The notes under the pieces were generated by a model. That model did no database searches, was not told the DNA's origin, and saw only the letters and a list, made by a program, of their open reading frames with translations. A program made the translations under genes and the position numbers. This document shows positions 63,028 through 64,000 of a stretch of DNA of 64,000 nucleotides, piece after piece (the stretch's first letter is position 1; each line of letters opens with the position of its first letter). Source of the DNA: Rallus limicola (Eukaryota; Chordata; Aves; Gruiformes; Rallidae); the NCBI GenBank assembly GCA_022605955.1, contig JAKCOZ010000267.1, positions 186,001-250,000 on the forward strand. The letters run 5' to 3'.

Positions 63028-64000
63028 AGCTTGTCTGAAACCTCCTAACAGGACACACAAGCAGACCCTGTCACTTTGGCTCTCAGCCTTTTCCTTTGCC
63101 TGGAAAGAAGGAACATACCTGCTACCTCCTACAGTGCTTTTCTCGGCCCTAGCAGACTGCAGTTCAAAACATGCTAAACGTCCAGCAATAACTCCCAAAG
63201 TAAAGAAGCTAGGACTGAAAGGCATAGCTTGTCTGAAACCTCCTAACAGGACACACAAGCAGACCCTGTCACTTTGGCTCTCAGCCTTTTCCTTTGCCTG
63301 GAAAGAGGGAACATGCCTGGAACCTCCTACGGTGCTTTTCTCGGCCCTAGCAGACTGCAGTTCAAAACATGCTAAACGTCCAGCAATAACTCCCAAAGTA
63401 AAGAAGCTAGGCATGAAAGGCATAGCTTGTCTGAAACCTCCTAACAGGACACACAAGCAGACCCTGTCACTTTGGCTCTCAGCCTTTTCCTTTGCCTGGA
63501 AAGAGGGAACATGCCTGGAACCTCCTACGGTGCTTTTCTTGGCCCTAGCAGACTGCAGTTCAAAACATGCTAAACGTCCAGCAATAACTCCCAAAGTAAA
63601 GAAGCTAGGACTGAAAGGCATAGCTTGTCTGAAACCTCCTAACAGGACACACAAGCAGACCCTGTCACTTTGGCTCTCAGCCTTTTCCTTTGCCTGGAAA
63701 GAGGGAACATGCCTGGAACCTCCTACGGTGCTTTTCTCGGCCCTAGCAGACTGCAGTTCAAAACATGCTAAACGTCCAGCAATAACTCCCAAAGTAAAGA
63801 AGCTAGGACTGAAAGGCATAGCTTGTCTGAAACCTCCTAACAGGACACACAAGCAGACCCTGTCACTTTGGCTCTCAGCCTTTTCCTTTGCCTGGAAAGA
63901 GGGAACATGCCTGGAACCTCCTACGGTGCTTTTCTCGGCCCTAGCAGACTGCAGTTCAAAACATGCTAAACGTCCAGCAATAACTCCCAAAGTAAAGAAG

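Larger units (their letters stand above)
40169..64000 (-). repeat. 198-bp satellite array, inverted arm (about 120 monomers)
   Basis: The same 198-bp monomer continues in reverse orientation. Read on the minus strand, monomer starts fall at 40257, 40455 and every 198 bases to 63819 and beyond the window; for example 54711 minus 40257 is exactly 73 periods. The same main dimorphisms occur as in the forward arm, but several variants are seen only here: AAGTATAGAAGC coupled with AAACTTGC (near 41617, 46171, 49735, 53101), GAATATGCC, GAACACGCC, CCTAGAAGA and AAAGTCATAGC. Forward-arm variants such as AAAGTCACAGG and TCTCCTTG are not seen here in forms I could match. The arms therefore share an ancestor but have been homogenised partly separately. 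The array runs off the right end of the window. Confidence 0.97.

Noticed and set aside
1..64000. CRISPR array
   Set aside because: The whole 198-bp unit is conserved; there is no alternation of short repeats with unique spacers.
40169..64000. Inverted arm as a fold-back sequencing artefact of the forward arm
   Set aside because: A fold-back read would give a mirror copy. The variant order outward from the joint differs on the two sides, and several variants are arm-specific.
1..64000. Transposable element or viral insertion in the array
   Set aside because: No stretch departs from the monomer by more than a few bases except the 65-bp jump and flip at 40047-40211, which is made only of monomer sequence.

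Overview
The whole window is one satellite DNA array. A 198-bp monomer (about 49% G+C by hand count of one consensus copy) is repeated head to tail roughly 322 times with no unique sequence, gene, RNA gene or mobile element between copies. The period is exact over most of the window: the same start word appears at 6, 204, 402 and so on. Such an array points to a eukaryotic chromosome, most likely centromeric, pericentromeric or sex-chromosome heterochromatin resolved by long reads. I do not recognise the monomer family and cannot name the species. Both window ends lie inside the array, so its true borders are not seen.

Layout: bases 1-40114 hold about 202 full monomers in one orientation (called forward here). 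Bases 40047-40211 hold a rearranged junction: a 65-bp backward jump followed by a fold-back, forming an imperfect hairpin with 43-nt arms and a 14-nt spacer. From 40169 to 64000 about 120 monomers run in the opposite orientation. The two arms are not mirror images, because their variant monomers differ in order and kind.

Within the arms the monomers fall into a few linked variant types, and runs of variants recur as multi-monomer blocks. These are: an 18-monomer block repeated 103 monomers apart (6-3569 and 20400-23963); a block present as 8, 7 and 5 monomers (5352, 7728, 12282); a 5-monomer higher-order unit (25944-27923); adjacent 16- and 17-monomer copies (47188-53721); and a 15-monomer block repeated 27 monomers apart (54712-57681 and 60058-63027). 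These are footprints of unequal exchange and segmental amplification.

Because 198 is 66 codons, one frame on each strand stays open for kilobases, giving apparent proteins of up to about 4,265 residues. I read these as by-products of the period and do not annotate them as genes. The points most worth a second look are the orientation switch, the loss of the otherwise conserved CTGCAG hexamer only beside it, a cluster of single-base indels at 13.7-15.7 kb whose net shift is zero, and the double-strand open frames.
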